64,000 nucleotides of DNA from assembly GCA_913060815.1 (NCBI GenBank), contig CAJXSZ010000005.1, positions 62,001 through 126,000 of the forward strand, given 5' to 3'. How positions within the stretch are numbered: position 1 is the first letter of the stretch; each line of letters starts with the position of its first letter. The notes beneath the pieces were generated by a model. That model had not been told where the DNA came from. It did no database searches and worked only from the letters and a program-made list of their open reading frames with translations. Both the position numbers and the translations under genes were made by a program. Origin of the DNA: an uncultured Sulfitobacter sp. GTDB lineage: Bacteria > Pseudomonadota > Alphaproteobacteria > Rhodobacterales > Rhodobacteraceae. This document shows, in pieces, positions 26,930 to 37,159 of this stretch.

Positions 26930-28306
26930 ATGAAAGTCATCATTTGCGGCGCAGGGCAGGTCGGCTGGCAAATCGCACGCCACCTGTCAGGAGAGCTGAA
27001 CGATGTTACCGTGGTGGACAACAACACCGATCTCGTCCGCCGTGCGACAGATACCCTTGATGTGCAGGGGATCGCAGGTTTTGCGAGCTACCCCGACGTG
27101 TTGGACCGCGCGGGCGCGCGCGATGCGGATATGATCATCGCCGCGACACATTCTGATGAGGTCAACATGGTCACCTGTCAGGTGGCGCATTCCGTGTTTG
27201 GCATCAGCCGCAAGATCGCGCGCCTGCGCTCGCAATCCTACCTCGATGCCATCTACTCCGATCTTTACCGGCGTGACCACCTTCCCATCGATGTGGTGAT
27301 CAGCCCCGAACGCGAAGTGGCGGCCGCAGCGCTTCAACGTCTTGCCGCGCCTGCTGCCTTCGACACAGAGGTCTTCATGGACGGTGATGCGCAGCTTTTG
27401 GGCATCACGCTGGATGAGGACTGTCCCGTCCTCAACACGCCGTTGCGCCAACTTACGGATCTCTTCTCGACCCTGCGCGCCGTGGTGGTTGGCATTCGCC
27501 GCGAGGGCAGGCTTTTCGCGCCCGAGCCCAAGGACCAGTTATTCGCGGGCGACGATGCCTATCTGTTCGTACACCGCGACGACATCAGCCGCGCCATGGA
27601 GATTTTTGGTAAGAAATCCTCATCCCAGGACCGCATCGTTCTGGTGGGTGGCGGCAATGTCGGTCTGGCGGTTGCCCTCACTCTCGAGCGGCGCACGAAA
27701 CGCGTGCGCACCAAAGTCATCGAGAAGAATCGCAAATGCGCCGAGCGCGCCGCCGAAACACTCGAGCGCACGATTGTGCTTAATGGCGATGGCCTTGACG
27801 CCGCGCTGCTGGCCGAAGCAGGGATCGAGCGCGCAGATGCCATGCTGGCGATCACCGATGATGACAAAACAAACATGCTTGCCTGTGTGCGCGCCAAAGC
27901 AGAGGGTTGTGACTATGTGATTGCCCTTATCAATGATCCAACGTTGGTTCCGCTGATGCAGCCGCTGGGCATTGATGCCTATATCAACCCGCGCGCCACC
28001 ACGGTAAGCTCGATCCTGCGCCACATCCGACACGGTCGCGTGCGTGCAGTCTATTCCATTGGCGATGCCGAGGCAGAGGTGATCGAGGCGGAGGTGATGT
28101 CGACTTCCCCGATGGCAGGGCGCAAGATCAACGAGATCGATTTCCCCGAAGGGGCACTGGTGGGCGCGGTACGCAAGGGCGGCAAAATCATACGACCCCT
28201 CGGCAATACTCTCATTGAAGAAGGTGATGTGATTGCAGTCTTCGTGCTGACAAAGGATGTGGCGCAGCTTGAACAGTTGATGCAGGTCTCCATCGACTTT
28301 TTCTAA
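26930..28306 (+). CDS. trkA: Trk potassium system peripheral NAD-binding subunit TrkA
   Basis: About 458 residues with two RCK units: the first Rossmann motif is GAGQVGWQIA (about residues 6-15), the second GGGNVGLAVAL (about 239-249), each followed by a TrkA-C domain. It gates K+ uptake through TrkH at the inner membrane. ATG 26930 (MKVIICGAG) follows AGGGGA; the longer frame from 26861 adds an unrelated leader. It lies downstream of ntrX across a hairpin-rich repeat and 11 bp upstream of trkH. Confidence 0.95.
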   Translation: MKVIICGAGQVGWQIARHLSGELNDVTVVDNNTDLVRRATDTLDVQGIAGFASYPDVLDRAGARDADMIIAATHSDEVNMVTCQVAHSVFGISRKIARLRSQSYLDAIYSDLYRRDHLPIDVVISPEREVAAAALQRLAAPAAFDTEVFMDGDAQLLGITLDEDCPVLNTPLRQLTDLFSTLRAVVVGIRREGRLFAPEPKDQLFAGDDAYLFVHRDDISRAMEIFGKKSSSQDRIVLVGGGNVGLAVALTLERRTKRVRTKVIEKNRKCAERAAETLERTIVLNGDGLDAALLAEAGIERADAMLAITDDDKTNMLACVRAKAEGCDYVIALINDPTLVPLMQPLGIDAYINPRATTVSSILRHIRHGRVRAVYSIGDAEAEVIEAEVMSTSPMAGRKINEIDFPEGALVGAVRKGGKIIRPLGNTLIEEGDVIAVFVLTKDVAQLEQLMQVSIDFF

Positions 28307-28317
28307 GAAGGGTCACC

Positions 28318-29847
28318 ATGCGCCAACGAAATAGCATCACCTATGATCTCCTGCGGCTCCCGCTGTTTCTGCAGATGTTCGGGCTGGGCGCAGCGTCGAT
28401 GTTTATCCCTTCGGGCTTTGCTGCTGTGGTGGATCGGCACGACAGCAGTCAGGCATTTTTCTATGCTGGTCTGCTCGGCGTGATTGTTTTTGTACTGGTG
28501 GGGTTTGCCCATGCAGGGCGAACACCGCGACAGGGCGCGCTAGGACCACTGCTGTCGCTTTCCGCAGCATTTGTGTTCCTGCCTGCTTTTTTTGCTATTC
28601 CTTTTGTCGAAACGCTTCCCACCACGCGGTTCTATAACGGTTATATCGAGATGCTGAGTGCGTTCACCACTACGGGGGCCACACTCTTTGACAACCCAGA
28701 GCGGCTTGGCCCCGCACTGCACCTGTGGCGGGCACAGGTCGGTTGGATGGGGGGGCTGCTGATGTGGGTCGCTGCGGTTGCCATCCTTGCTCCGCTCAAT
28801 CTGGGTGGTTTCGAGATCACGGCAAGGGCGGAACCGGGCCGGCGTGAGACGGCGCTTTATACCACCCGCACCATCAGCCCTCACCGACGGTTTGGACGCG
28901 CCCTACAGGTGTTGGCACCGCTCTACTGCGCACTGACGCTGCTGTTGTGGGTGCTGTTGGTGTTTGCAGGGCAAGACGCTTTGGACGCTTTGGTTCATGC
29001 AATGTCCGTCATCGCCACTTCAGGAATTTCCACAGGTGGAGAGACGGGGGACGGAGGGGTTGTCGCCGAGATGCTGATGGCGATGTTCATGTTGTTTGCC
29101 CTGTCGCGGCTCACATTCTCATCCGACACCATGACGGCAACCCAAGGGGGGCTCAGGACAGACCCCGAATTTCGCATCGGGCTGAGCATTATCATTCTTG
29201 TCCCGTTGATCCTCTTCGGACGACATTTCATAAGCGCACTTGATCTGCTGACCGAAGATACCCTTATCGGGGCGGCGCAGGCGTTTTGGGGATCGCTCTT
29301 TACCGTATTGTCGTTTCTATCGACGACTGGCTTTGTCTCGGAATACTGGAGCGATGCACAAAGCTGGTCTGGCTTGCGCACTCCGGGCATAATTCTGATG
29401 GGGCTGGCGCTGGTTGGGGGCGGGGTTGCTACGACGGCTGGCGGGGTCAAGCTGCTGCGCGTCTTCGCCCTTTACCGCAACGCGGTGCGCGAGATGGAGC
29501 AGCTTGTTCATCCCAATTCCGTCTCGGGTGCCAGTGCGGCGGGCAAGCGCCTACAATCAGGAGGGGCGTTCATCGCATGGATATTCTTCATGTTGTTTGC
29601 CATCTCTCTGGCTGCAGTCACGCTCCTTCTGACGCTGTCTGGTGTCTCTTTCGAGGAGGCGTTGGTGCTATCTGTCGCTATGCTGTCGAGCACAGGCCCC
29701 CTTACGGAAGTGGGGGGATCGCAACCGATTGTGCTGATGTCGCTGAGTGATACAGCCAAGGCAATCCTTGCAGCTGCGATGGTTTTGGGACGCCTCGAAA
29801 CCCTTGCAATCATTGCATTGCTCACACCCGACCTGTGGCGTAGCTGA
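28318..29847 (+). CDS. trkH: Trk/Ktr potassium uptake protein, membrane subunit TrkH
   Basis: 509 residues, mostly hydrophobic, with the repeated membrane-pore-membrane units of the SKT family. Selectivity-loop segments include SAFTTTGATLFDN, AMSVIATSGISTGGE, TVLSFLSTTGFVSEYW and AMLSSTGPLTEVGG, one per repeat. It imports K+ with H+ or Na+ coupling together with TrkA. It follows trkA by 11 bp. Downstream, about 125 bp separates it from hfq, where a separate promoter is likely. Confidence 0.95.
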   Translation: MRQRNSITYDLLRLPLFLQMFGLGAASMFIPSGFAAVVDRHDSSQAFFYAGLLGVIVFVLVGFAHAGRTPRQGALGPLLSLSAAFVFLPAFFAIPFVETLPTTRFYNGYIEMLSAFTTTGATLFDNPERLGPALHLWRAQVGWMGGLLMWVAAVAILAPLNLGGFEITARAEPGRRETALYTTRTISPHRRFGRALQVLAPLYCALTLLLWVLLVFAGQDALDALVHAMSVIATSGISTGGETGDGGVVAEMLMAMFMLFALSRLTFSSDTMTATQGGLRTDPEFRIGLSIIILVPLILFGRHFISALDLLTEDTLIGAAQAFWGSLFTVLSFLSTTGFVSEYWSDAQSWSGLRTPGIILMGLALVGGGVATTAGGVKLLRVFALYRNAVREMEQLVHPNSVSGASAAGKRLQSGGAFIAWIFFMLFAISLAAVTLLLTLSGVSFEEALVLSVAMLSSTGPLTEVGGSQPIVLMSLSDTAKAILAAAMVLGRLETLAIIALLTPDLWRS

Positions 29848-29924
29848 CACGGCGCAATGCAGGCTGCTGCAGTTGCTTGACTTTGGGGGTGGAAACTTCG
29901 GGAATCGCTCGCCATAGTCGGAAC

Positions 29925-29952
29925 CTGACGGCCTCTTTGGGCAAATTATAAG
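29925..29952 (+). promoter_or_regulatory. Candidate promoter of hfq-hflX
   Basis: CTGACG (29925-29930) and TATAAG (29947-29952) are 16 bp apart and resemble -35/-10 boxes (4/6 and 5/6 matches). Transcription would start close to 29960, just upstream of the ribosome site and ATG at 29973. The match is moderate. Confidence 0.35.
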
Positions 29953-29972
29953 AAAAAATGGAAGAATAAACT

Positions 29973-30212
29973 ATGGCGTCTGATAGACAGAACCTTCAGG
30001 ATGCGTTCCTGAACCACGTACGCAAGAGCAAAGTACCGGTTACGATCTTCCTGATTAACGGGGTTAAGCTGCAGGGTGTGGTCACCTGGTTTGACAATTT
30101 CTGCGTCCTGTTGCGCCGCGATGGCCAGTCCCAGCTTGTCTACAAGCATGCGATTTCAACAATCATGCCAAGCCAGCCGATCAGCCTCTATGACGGCGAA
30201 GATGCTAATTGA
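29973..30212 (+). CDS. hfq: RNA chaperone Hfq
   Basis: 79 residues, the normal short alphaproteobacterial length. The Sm1 motif [22 protein letters not shown] and Sm2-like [11 protein letters not shown], with the distal-face residues, are intact. It forms a hexamer that pairs small RNAs with mRNAs. GGAAG lies 8 nt before the ATG. The stop overlaps the TTG start of hflX by 4 nt, the same hfq-hflX order seen in many Proteobacteria. The candidate small RNA at 49.3 kb in this window could be a client. Confidence 0.98.
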   Translation: MASDRQNLQDAFLNHVRKSKVPVTIFLINGVKLQGVVTWFDNFCVLLRRDGQSQLVYKHAISTIMPSQPISLYDGEDAN

Positions 30213-31507
30213 GCAAGCCTGAGTTTCAGATCGACGAGACCGAAGGCCCCAAGCAGACGCGTGCTTGGGTCCTTCATCCCGATATCAAAAACGACAATGA
30301 CCGGCGCGATCCTGTACCTGCTTTGGCAGAAGCTGTTGCTTTGGCCGAGGCATTGCCCAATCTGGAGGTCGTGGGATCGGATATCGTTCCGCTGCGCACG
30401 GTCAATGCAGGTCAGCTCTTTGGCAAGGGCAAGATCGAAGAGCTTCGCGTGCTTATGCACGACAACGATGTAGAACTGGTACTGGTGGACGGTCCTGTCA
30501 CGCCTGTGCAGCAGCGCAACCTCGAGAAAGCATGGTCGGTCAAACTGCTCGACCGTACCGGCCTCATCCTCGAGATATTCAGCGACCGTGCTGCTACCCG
30601 TGAAGGTGTGTTGCAGGTCGAGATGGCAGCGCTCAATTACCAGCGTACGCGATTGGTGCGTGCATGGACCCACCTTGAGCGGCAGCGGGGCGGGCTCGGG
30701 TTTGTCGGTGGTCCCGGTGAAACGCAGATCGAGGCGGACCGCCGCGCCATTGACGACCAGCTTGTGCGTCTGCGCCGCCAATTGGACAAGGTTGTGAAGA
30801 CCCGTGCATTGCACCGTGCGGCGCGCGCCAAGATCCCGTATCCGATTGTTGCATTGGTCGGATATACCAACGCGGGGAAATCCACGCTGTTCAACCGTTT
30901 GACGGGTGCAGATGTGATGGCCAAGGATATGCTGTTTGCCACGCTTGACCCGACAATGCGCAGTCTCGAATTGCTGGATGGGCCAGAGATCATTCTGAGT
31001 GACACCGTCGGTTTCATATCCGATCTGCCAACGGAGCTGGTCGCGGCGTTTCGCGCCACGCTTGAGGAAGTTCTGGCAGCTGATATCGTTCTGCATGTCC
31101 GCGACATCAGCCACGCGGAGACGGAAGAGCAGGCGCGCAACGTGCGCGATATCATGACTTCTCTTGGTGTGCCTGAAGAGACCCGCACGTTCGAGGTCTG
31201 GAACAAGCTTGATCTGCTGCCTGCAGACCGCGCCGAAGCTGTCCGTGCACGTGCCGAGCGTGATGACGCGGTGCTTGCGATATCTTCGCTGACGGGTGAA
31301 GGGTTGGAATTGTTGCAATCCACCGTGGCGGAAGCCTTGCAGGGTGCATTGCGGACCGCTGATTTGTTCCTGACATTTGCCGAGGGGCGCAAACGGGCGT
31401 GGCTCTTTGCGCAGGAAGTCGTGACTAATGAAGAACAGACCGAAGAGGGGTTCGCTCTTACTGTGCGCTGGTCTGCTGATGTCGAGGCGGCCTATCAGCG
31501 TCTTTAG
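30209..31507 (+). CDS. hflX: GTPase HflX, ribosome-associated
   Basis: 432 residues: an N-terminal HflX domain ([37 protein letters not shown]), a linker helix, then the G domain with G1 [13 protein letters not shown]3 DTVGF and G4 NKLD. It splits stalled or stress-arrested 70S ribosomes. The start is a TTG at 30209 within the hfq stop (TTGA), so expression depends on coupling to hfq translation. The C-terminus [12 protein letters not shown] is the usual tail. Confidence 0.95.
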   Translation: MSKPEFQIDETEGPKQTRAWVLHPDIKNDNDRRDPVPALAEAVALAEALPNLEVVGSDIVPLRTVNAGQLFGKGKIEELRVLMHDNDVELVLVDGPVTPVQQRNLEKAWSVKLLDRTGLILEIFSDRAATREGVLQVEMAALNYQRTRLVRAWTHLERQRGGLGFVGGPGETQIEADRRAIDDQLVRLRRQLDKVVKTRALHRAARAKIPYPIVALVGYTNAGKSTLFNRLTGADVMAKDMLFATLDPTMRSLELLDGPEIILSDTVGFISDLPTELVAAFRATLEEVLAADIVLHVRDISHAETEEQARNVRDIMTSLGVPEETRTFEVWNKLDLLPADRAEAVRARAERDDAVLAISSLTGEGLELLQSTVAEALQGALRTADLFLTFAEGRKRAWLFAQEVVTNEEQTEEGFALTVRWSADVEAAYQRL

Positions 31508-31561
31508 CTGCGTGGAACCAATGTCACTGCTCCACAGTTAGGTAAAAAACGGAGCCCCTAC

Positions 31562-31969
31562 ATGACATATCTCGTAGCATACCTTGCGACCTTCATTATC
31601 TTCCTCATCGCAGACTATATAGGCCTGTCTTATATGCTCAAGCCGCTGTTCCAGCGCTACATCGGTGATCTGATGCTTGAGCAGTTCCGCATTGTGCCTG
31701 CGCTGCTGTTTTACGGATTTCTGGTCTTTGTCGTGATGTGGTTTGTTGGCTGGCCTGCGCTGGAAAATGGTAAATCTCTTTTGTGGGTCTTTGGCTCGGC
31801 GGCTTTGATCGGAGCTGCGTCATATGGGACGTATGAGTTCACCAACTATGCTGTCATGCGCGACTGGACCGCGACGATGGTGGCAGTGGATGTGACATGG
31901 GGCACAGTCGTGACGGGCGGGACCGCAGTGATCGGCGTATGGATTACGCGTCTGCTCGGACTTGTATAG
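31562..31969 (+). CDS. DUF2177 family membrane protein
   Basis: 135 residues with four hydrophobic helices. The opening YLATFIIFLIADYIGLSYMLKPLFQ and the GAASYGTYEFTNYAVMRDW segment are the DUF2177 signature. Inner-membrane protein of unknown function. The start at 31562 follows an A/G-rich stretch (ACGGAG) about 6 nt upstream. It lies 54 bp after hflX in the same direction and is convergent with rluE. I see no clue to a partner. Confidence 0.85.
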   Translation: MTYLVAYLATFIIFLIADYIGLSYMLKPLFQRYIGDLMLEQFRIVPALLFYGFLVFVVMWFVGWPALENGKSLLWVFGSAALIGAASYGTYEFTNYAVMRDWTATMVAVDVTWGTVVTGGTAVIGVWITRLLGLV

Positions 31970-32007
31970 CCGAACACTCCTGGGCATCAGCCACTGACCA
32001 ATCTTCA

Positions 32008-32030
32008 CGGGATATTTCAAGCAAAAGAAG
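32008..32030. repeat. Degenerate copy of the dispersed repeat core
   Basis: CGGGATATTTCAAGCAAAAGAAG shares the CGGGATATTT and AAAAGAA blocks with the core at 8991-9014 but differs in the 5-6 nt between, and has no flanking hairpins. It sits in the 66-bp gap between the convergent DUF2177 and rluE genes. Confidence 0.45.
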
Positions 32031-32035
32031 GTGGA

Positions 32036-32605
32036 TTAGCTACCGTTCGCAGAGGCGAAACGCCAAGCGCCCGGTCGCAATTCGTTTAGCTGCCAATCGC
32101 CCACAGACAAGCGTATTAAACGCAATGTAGGCAGCCCCACATGCGCAGTCATGCGTCTGACTTGTCGGTTGCGGCCTTCAGTTATGCTGATACTCAGCCA
32201 TGCGTCAGGTACGGATTTGCGAAACCGCACAGGCGGGTCGCGGGGCCATAGCGTCTCGGGTGCGTCGATCTGTTGAACATTAGCTGGGCGTGTTCGCCCA
32301 TCTTTGAGCGTGACGCCCGCGCGCAGGGCATTGAGGGAAGCCTCGTCAGGAGTGCCTTCAACCATTACCAGATAGGTTTTTTCGAGCTTGTATTTCGGAT
32401 TGGCAATACGTGCCTGCAGCGGGCCGTGATCTGTAAGCACCATCAGGCCTTCGCTGTCGCGGTCAAGGCGGCCTGCGGGATAGAAACCTTTTTCGTCAAT
32501 AAACTTCGAAAGAGTAGGGCGCGGGGATCCTTCCGTGCCTTTGTCTGTGAATTGCGACAGTACGCCGTAGGGTTTGTTGAACAATATGACGCGAGGGGTG
32601 CTCAT
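32036..32605 (-). CDS. rluE: 23S rRNA pseudouridine synthase, RluE-like
   Basis: 189 residues. RsuA/RluB/E/F family without an S4 RNA-binding domain, which fits RluE (pseudouridine 2457 of 23S rRNA in E. coli). The catalytic Asp is in [17 protein letters not shown] (about residue 48), and the family opening [11 protein letters not shown] and late [14 protein letters not shown] are intact. Its ATG overlaps the stop of the upstream penicillin-acylase-family gene by 4 nt (ATGA), an unusual pairing of an RNA modifier with a periplasmic hydrolase. Confidence 0.93.
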   Translation of the reverse strand: MSTPRVILFNKPYGVLSQFTDKGTEGSPRPTLSKFIDEKGFYPAGRLDRDSEGLMVLTDHGPLQARIANPKYKLEKTYLVMVEGTPDEASLNALRAGVTLKDGRTRPANVQQIDAPETLWPRDPPVRFRKSVPDAWLSISITEGRNRQVRRMTAHVGLPTLRLIRLSVGDWQLNELRPGAWRFASANGS

Positions 32606-35070
32606 GGCGTTTGCGGGACCAACTGCGTGACGCCGACGGCGGCAGCACGGGCAAGGTCTTGGTCCAGTGACATTGGTATATATTCACCGCGGCGCCATAG
32701 CTGCGCCAGATCGTCGTAATGCCGTGACAGGAAGTGACCTGATTGACCCGTTGACGTCACAAAGACCGAGCTGTCAGGATCGGCGAAATCATAGACCCCG
32801 CGGTAGCCCGCGCCGTGTACGTTTTGAAAGGGATCAGGATCGCTCCCCTTGGTGCGACCTCGCATGAGGGTGTTATCTCCGCCAGAGGTGCTTTGGCGGA
32901 TGTTGACGAAATACCGCAGGAGCGGAACCTCGCCCAGCACGGGATGGTCATGGGTGGCCTGATGGGCATCGCCCCAGCGCAGGGATTCGAGGGCTGTTCC
33001 ATAGTCTTGCGATATCTCGAGCAGCGCGTCGTCCAGCGCCAGTCGCGCCATATCTGCACAGGTCTCGACAGGAGCGGATTGGAACACATCGCACCATGCG
33101 GATGCCCCCTCAATGTCGCGGAACACGCGCTCAATAAACAGCGGCTCCACGTGCTCGAATTCGGTCGCGAGGGGTCCCAGTTCGTCGCGAATGAGGCGCT
33201 CTTGCAGGGCGCGCAGCCAAGTGGCGTAGATGAGCGGCTCTGGCATATGCTCGTTCATCTCACCGGACCAGCCTGCCAGCAGCTCCAGCGCATCCTCGCG
33301 CAGCGCTTCGGGCGTGCCAGCGGGGGCAGCCTCCCCCGTGAACCACAGCTCGGCACCGATCAGAGGTAGGAGCGAGCGGGCGGTGAAGCTGACGGTATCG
33401 AGTTGGACTTCGATGAAGCTGTCGCGGGTGTGGACCTGACGGCCTTGCATCAGGCGCTGCCAGCGCTGTACGCGCTGTGTGTCTCCCCACAGATAGGAGA
33501 TGTGGTTGGGAAAAGGTCGCGAAACCATCTTGTTGTTTGTGTTGCCCAAGATGCCGCCAGCCGGCGCAACAAATCCGGGATTGGCGGTAAAGGGCAAGAT
33601 ACCTTGCCAGCGGTTTGCCGCGATCCAGCCGGGACTAGGCATGCGCCCTTGGCTCTGGTGATTGGGATCACGCTTGGGGACCGCACCTATGGTTTTCATC
33701 GCAATGGTCTCGCGGTCCACAAGCGTGAGGTTCTGGGAGGGGGCCGTGAATTTTGCCGCAGCCTCAATGCCGTCGGCTACCGTTTTGGAGCGCATAAGTT
33801 CCATTGCGGCCTGTAGCGTTGTGTCGCGCTGGCTCAGCACTGTCCACGCAACAGACGCCACATGACCAGGTGGCGTGATTGCAGCGAGATTATAATGGCT
33901 TCCAGGGAGGACGGGGCCGTTATCTGTCCAGCGCAAGGTGAGCGTGACGGGATCGAGGTCTTTGACGTTGATGATAGAGGCGCGGGTGCGAAACTTCTTG
34001 AATCCGTCGGGCGTGCGGTACTCTTCGCGATTGGCGGGGTTAAGCTCTTCGATATAGACGTCCTGGTCATCAAGGTAGGATGAGGTCAGCCCCCAACCCA
34101 GATCGGCAGAGCGACCTGCCAGCACCACAGGAATGCCGGGGATCGTTGCGCCAATCACGCCGCCTGTCTCAAGCTCGAGCCGCGCGAGATACCAGATGGC
34201 GGGAGCAGTAAAGCCCAGATGCGGATCGTTCGCGAGCAAGGTACCACCAGAGGCAGATCGCGAGGGGGCCGCCGCCCATGCATTGGATGCACCCGCGAGC
34301 GCAGTCCGCTTGAACGGCGAAAGCGGATGTTGGGCAAACGGTTCTGTGTTCGCAAATTGTGGTACATCAGGGAATAGCGTCGCATAGCGGGGTAAGGCGG
34401 CAACGCCTGTGCCAGGGGCGTCGGGCAGGATATCGCGCAGCCGTGCATCATCGGGCAGCGCCAGCGAAACGCGCGCGCGTATCACTTCGGCGTCCAGATG
34501 GCCTGACAGTTGGAGCCCCATGAGTTTTATTATGGCAATGCTGTCGGCAGGCCGCCACGGGGCCATAGGCGCGTTAAACAGGAACATCTCGGGCGCCCCA
34601 CGGCCGAGTGCCTCCGTGTTGATCTGGTCAAGCCGTGCGTTCACACCCGCAGAATATGCGCGCAATGCGCTTTGAGTGGCAGGGTCGAGCGCCTCCATTG
34701 AGGCGACAGACAAAGCGTATATGTCAAAACGGCGCAGAAGCTTGTCCACATCCAGTGTCGATGCACCGAAAATCTCGGACAGCCGCCCTTGCGCCGTGCG
34801 GCGCAGCGTCGTCATCTGCCACATGCGGTCTTGGGCATGGGCAAAGCCGAGGCCAAAGAAGACATCCTCATCCGCGGGCCCGAAGATATGGGGCACATTT
34901 GCATTGTCGCGCACAATCTCCACGGGATGCGCAAGGTTGGGCACTTCGATTTCAGCGGTATAGTCGGGCAGGGAGCGCGAGGCGAGCCAATAGATCATGC
35001 TCACCGCCAGCACGGCCAAGACCAGCAATGTCGCGGCCAGTCTGATTAGCCAGCGAAAAACCAATGCCAT
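32602..35070 (-). CDS. Penicillin acylase family (Ntn-hydrolase) protein
   Basis: 822 residues. An N-terminal hydrophobic segment (residues 4-29) should export or anchor it to the periplasm. The precursor layout is alpha subunit, spacer, then beta subunit starting at the autocatalytic Ser262 in [29 protein letters not shown] is the alpha-subunit hallmark and [19 protein letters not shown] follows the nucleophile. Relatives hydrolyse beta-lactam side chains, N-acyl-homoserine lactones or other amides, and the substrate cannot be inferred. An AHL-acylase (quorum-quenching) role is possible. It is translationally coupled to rluE and divergent from the 35173 gene. Confidence 0.92.
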   Translation of the reverse strand: MALVFRWLIRLAATLLVLAVLAVSMIYWLASRSLPDYTAEIEVPNLAHPVEIVRDNANVPHIFGPADEDVFFGLGFAHAQDRMWQMTTLRRTAQGRLSEIFGASTLDVDKLLRRFDIYALSVASMEALDPATQSALRAYSAGVNARLDQINTEALGRGAPEMFLFNAPMAPWRPADSIAIIKLMGLQLSGHLDAEVIRARVSLALPDDARLRDILPDAPGTGVAALPRYATLFPDVPQFANTEPFAQHPLSPFKRTALAGASNAWAAAPSRSASGGTLLANDPHLGFTAPAIWYLARLELETGGVIGATIPGIPVVLAGRSADLGWGLTSSYLDDQDVYIEELNPANREEYRTPDGFKKFRTRASIINVKDLDPVTLTLRWTDNGPVLPGSHYNLAAITPPGHVASVAWTVLSQRDTTLQAAMELMRSKTVADGIEAAAKFTAPSQNLTLVDRETIAMKTIGAVPKRDPNHQSQGRMPSPGWIAANRWQGILPFTANPGFVAPAGGILGNTNNKMVSRPFPNHISYLWGDTQRVQRWQRLMQGRQVHTRDSFIEVQLDTVSFTARSLLPLIGAELWFTGEAAPAGTPEALREDALELLAGWSGEMNEHMPEPLIYATWLRALQERLIRDELGPLATEFEHVEPLFIERVFRDIEGASAWCDVFQSAPVETCADMARLALDDALLEISQDYGTALESLRWGDAHQATHDHPVLGEVPLLRYFVNIRQSTSGGDNTLMRGRTKGSDPDPFQNVHGAGYRGVYDFADPDSSVFVTSTGQSGHFLSRHYDDLAQLWRRGEYIPMSLDQDLARAAAVGVTQLVPQTP

Positions 35071-35172
35071 TGCGATATCCCTCTCAAAACAGACACCGCG
35101 CGTTTGACCCTACGGTCTGCGGTGATAGGTAGTTGCGCAGCAATAGCGCAACATCAAAGCAAGGAAAAGCAA

Positions 35173-36045
35173 ATGGCTAAGCTGGCATTTTTAGGTCTGG
35201 GCGTAATGGGAGGGCCAATGGCGGGCCATCTGCAAAAAGCGGGCCATGATGTAACCGTATATAACCGTACGACGTCGAAAGCGGAAAGCTGGGCCAAGAC
35301 ATATGGCGGCACGCATGCCGCTACGCCGAAAGAGGCCGCCGAGGGTGCCGAGTTTGTTTTCTCATGTGTAGGCAATGATGATGATCTGCGCTCTGTCACA
35401 CTTGGGGATGAGGGCGCGTTCGCTGCAATGGCGTCTGGTACCGTGTTCGTTGACCACACCACCGTATCAGCAGCAGTGACCCGTGAGCTGTTTGATGTGG
35501 CCAAGGCGCAGGGTGTCGATTTCGTCGATGCGCCCATCTCGGGCGGTCAGGCGGGCGCGGAAAATGCGCAACTGTCGATCATGTGCGGTGGTGATGCGCC
35601 TGCGTTTGACCGTGCGCTGCCCGTGATGGAGGTTTATTCCAAAATCTGCCGCCGCATCGGCGAGAGTGGCGCAGGCCAGATGACCAAGATGTGCAACCAG
35701 ATTGCAATCGCGGGTGTGGTTCAGGGCCTCTCCGAAGCGCTGCATTTCGCGGAGAAGGCGGGCCTTGACGGGCGCGCGGTTGTCGAGGTGATCTCTCAAG
35801 GTGCGGCGGGCAGCTGGCAGATGGCCAACCGCTATGAGACGATGCTTGATGATGAATTCAACCACGGCTTCGCGGTCGACTGGATGCGCAAGGATTTGGG
35901 TATTTGCCTTGATACGGCGGATGAGACGGGTGCGAGCTTGCCGCTCACGGCCTTGGTCGATCAATTCTACAAAGATGTGCAGAACATGGACGGCGGGCGT
36001 TGGGACACCTCAAGCCTGATCCAGCGCTTGCGTAAACTGGGCTAA
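35173..36045 (+). CDS. NAD(P)-dependent oxidoreductase, 3-hydroxyisobutyrate dehydrogenase family
   Basis: 290 residues. Rossmann motif GLGVMGGPMAGHL at residues 7-19, substrate motif DAPISGGQAGAENAQLSIMCGG, and the catalytic Lys in GAGQMTKMCNQI. Family members oxidise 3-hydroxyisobutyrate, tartronate semialdehyde or related beta-hydroxy acids; the substrate is not decidable here, and no valine-degradation genes are adjacent. ATG 35173 (MAKLAFLGLG) has AAGGAA upstream, whereas a TTG at 35104 is a poor alternative. It ends at a strong hairpin. Confidence 0.93.
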   Translation: MAKLAFLGLGVMGGPMAGHLQKAGHDVTVYNRTTSKAESWAKTYGGTHAATPKEAAEGAEFVFSCVGNDDDLRSVTLGDEGAFAAMASGTVFVDHTTVSAAVTRELFDVAKAQGVDFVDAPISGGQAGAENAQLSIMCGGDAPAFDRALPVMEVYSKICRRIGESGAGQMTKMCNQIAIAGVVQGLSEALHFAEKAGLDGRAVVEVISQGAAGSWQMANRYETMLDDEFNHGFAVDWMRKDLGICLDTADETGASLPLTALVDQFYKDVQNMDGGRWDTSSLIQRLRKLG

Positions 36046-36060
36046 TCACCCCAAAGTAGT

Positions 36061-36088
36061 ATCGGCGCCAACATGTGCTGGCGCCGAT
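36061..36088. terminator. Bidirectional hairpin terminator between convergent genes
   Basis: ATCGGCGCCA and TGGCGCCGAT form a 10-bp perfect stem with an 8-nt loop, midway between the stop codons of the 35173 (+) and 36094 (-) genes. The U-tract is weak on both sides. Confidence 0.65.
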
Positions 36089-36093
36089 TGTAC

Positions 36094-36660
36094 TCAGGGA
36101 ATGATGCGGGTGTATTTGCTGCCCTCTAGGGTGGCACCGACCCGCAGGCCTGCCCGCGCAAAGACCACGGCGAGCACGGGCGATAGCGCCGTTGTGGTAT
36201 CCGCGTTCACGCTGTCTCCGCGGTCCGAGATCACATATTCGACGTTTGCTCCAGCCGCCCAACCAGGGGCACTGCGAAAGTCGCCAAGAGCTTCATCGGT
36301 CATGAAGAACAGCACATGGGCGTATTGTTGTGCGCCGATCTGCAATCCGCCACTGGCCTTGGTCACAGAATAATAATCAACGGGCGTATTCCCGACCAGC
36401 AAAGCGCCACGGCCATAAGCGCCCCCAAGGCCAAGCCCAGCTTCGGTCACCAGCGGCATCACCAGCATGCCGTTCGATTTTTCGGCCAGTATGCGCGTGT
36501 TCGGGAACTCGCGGTACATCTGCGCCAGCGTGCTGTTCACACGCGCGTCAATCGTGCGCGCCCCGCTGGAGCCTACGCCATTGCCACACGCCGCAAGCGC
36601 GCCCGTGCTGGCTATTGCGCCAAGCGCAAATGCGCGGCGCGTAAAATTTGATTGGGTCAT
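36094..36660 (-). CDS. SYLF-domain (YSC84-related) lipoprotein
   Basis: About 188 residues. The N-terminus has a twin-arginine-like stretch (FTRRAFALGAIASTG) followed by the lipobox LAAC, so the mature protein is probably a Tat- or Sec-exported lipoprotein. The rest is a SYLF domain (NTRILAEKSNGMLVMPLVTEAGLGLGGAYGRG), a fold that binds lipids in eukaryotic relatives. The start at 36660 (MTQSNFTRR) is chosen for the signal; the frame runs open to 36771. Role unknown, probably envelope-related. Confidence 0.88.
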   Translation of the reverse strand: MTQSNFTRRAFALGAIASTGALAACGNGVGSSGARTIDARVNSTLAQMYREFPNTRILAEKSNGMLVMPLVTEAGLGLGGAYGRGALLVGNTPVDYYSVTKASGGLQIGAQQYAHVLFFMTDEALGDFRSAPGWAAGANVEYVISDRGDSVNADTTTALSPVLAVVFARAGLRVGATLEGSKYTRIIP

Positions 36661-36792
36661 TTGATTTGCCTGTCTCGTTACACTGCTCAATGGATGTGCC
36701 GGTATTGTCCAGCTTGACGTCTTGATAAGCGTTTTTTCGCGCCTTGTCATTGTATTTGAGCGCTTGGGCAAAAAGATGCCTCTGCTGTCGCT

Positions 36793-37149
36793 CTATAGCT
36801 GCATAAATCTGTGATCAAGGATATGAGGAAGGGTGAATTCAACCACCAGAACGGCACCGAAGAAAAGGATGAAGGCAACAATCACGACAATCCCTGCTTT
36901 GCGGAACTTACCACGCAAGAGGGTCGTGTCAGGGTTGGCGCGCCAGCGGGCTAATTCGTGCTCCAAGGGGAGCCTTGTCCAAAGGAACCGCCACGGTTTA
37001 AGCCCGTACGCCCGCCATATCACGCCCCAAATCTGCAAGATGAGGCGGAACTGGAAGAAGAGCATGATCAGAAACGCCATGACGAGAAAGACATAGATCG
37101 CGCCCAAGAGGACGATGACGGCTAGATCGAAGAAAGGTAAATCCGCCAC
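36793..37149 (-). CDS. Small two-helix inner-membrane protein, unknown function
   Basis: 118 residues. Two hydrophobic segments (about residues 9-33 and 86-107) flank a basic central region rich in Trp and Arg (LKPWRFLWTRLPLEHELARWRANPD), likely a cytoplasmic loop. No domain recognised. It begins 10 bp after the hemB stop in the same direction, suggesting co-transcription with hemB. Confidence 0.75.
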   Translation of the reverse strand: MADLPFFDLAVIVLLGAIYVFLVMAFLIMLFFQFRLILQIWGVIWRAYGLKPWRFLWTRLPLEHELARWRANPDTTLLRGKFRKAGIVVIVAFILFFGAVLVVEFTLPHILDHRFMQL

Positions 37150-37159
37150 GCCGCAGCGA

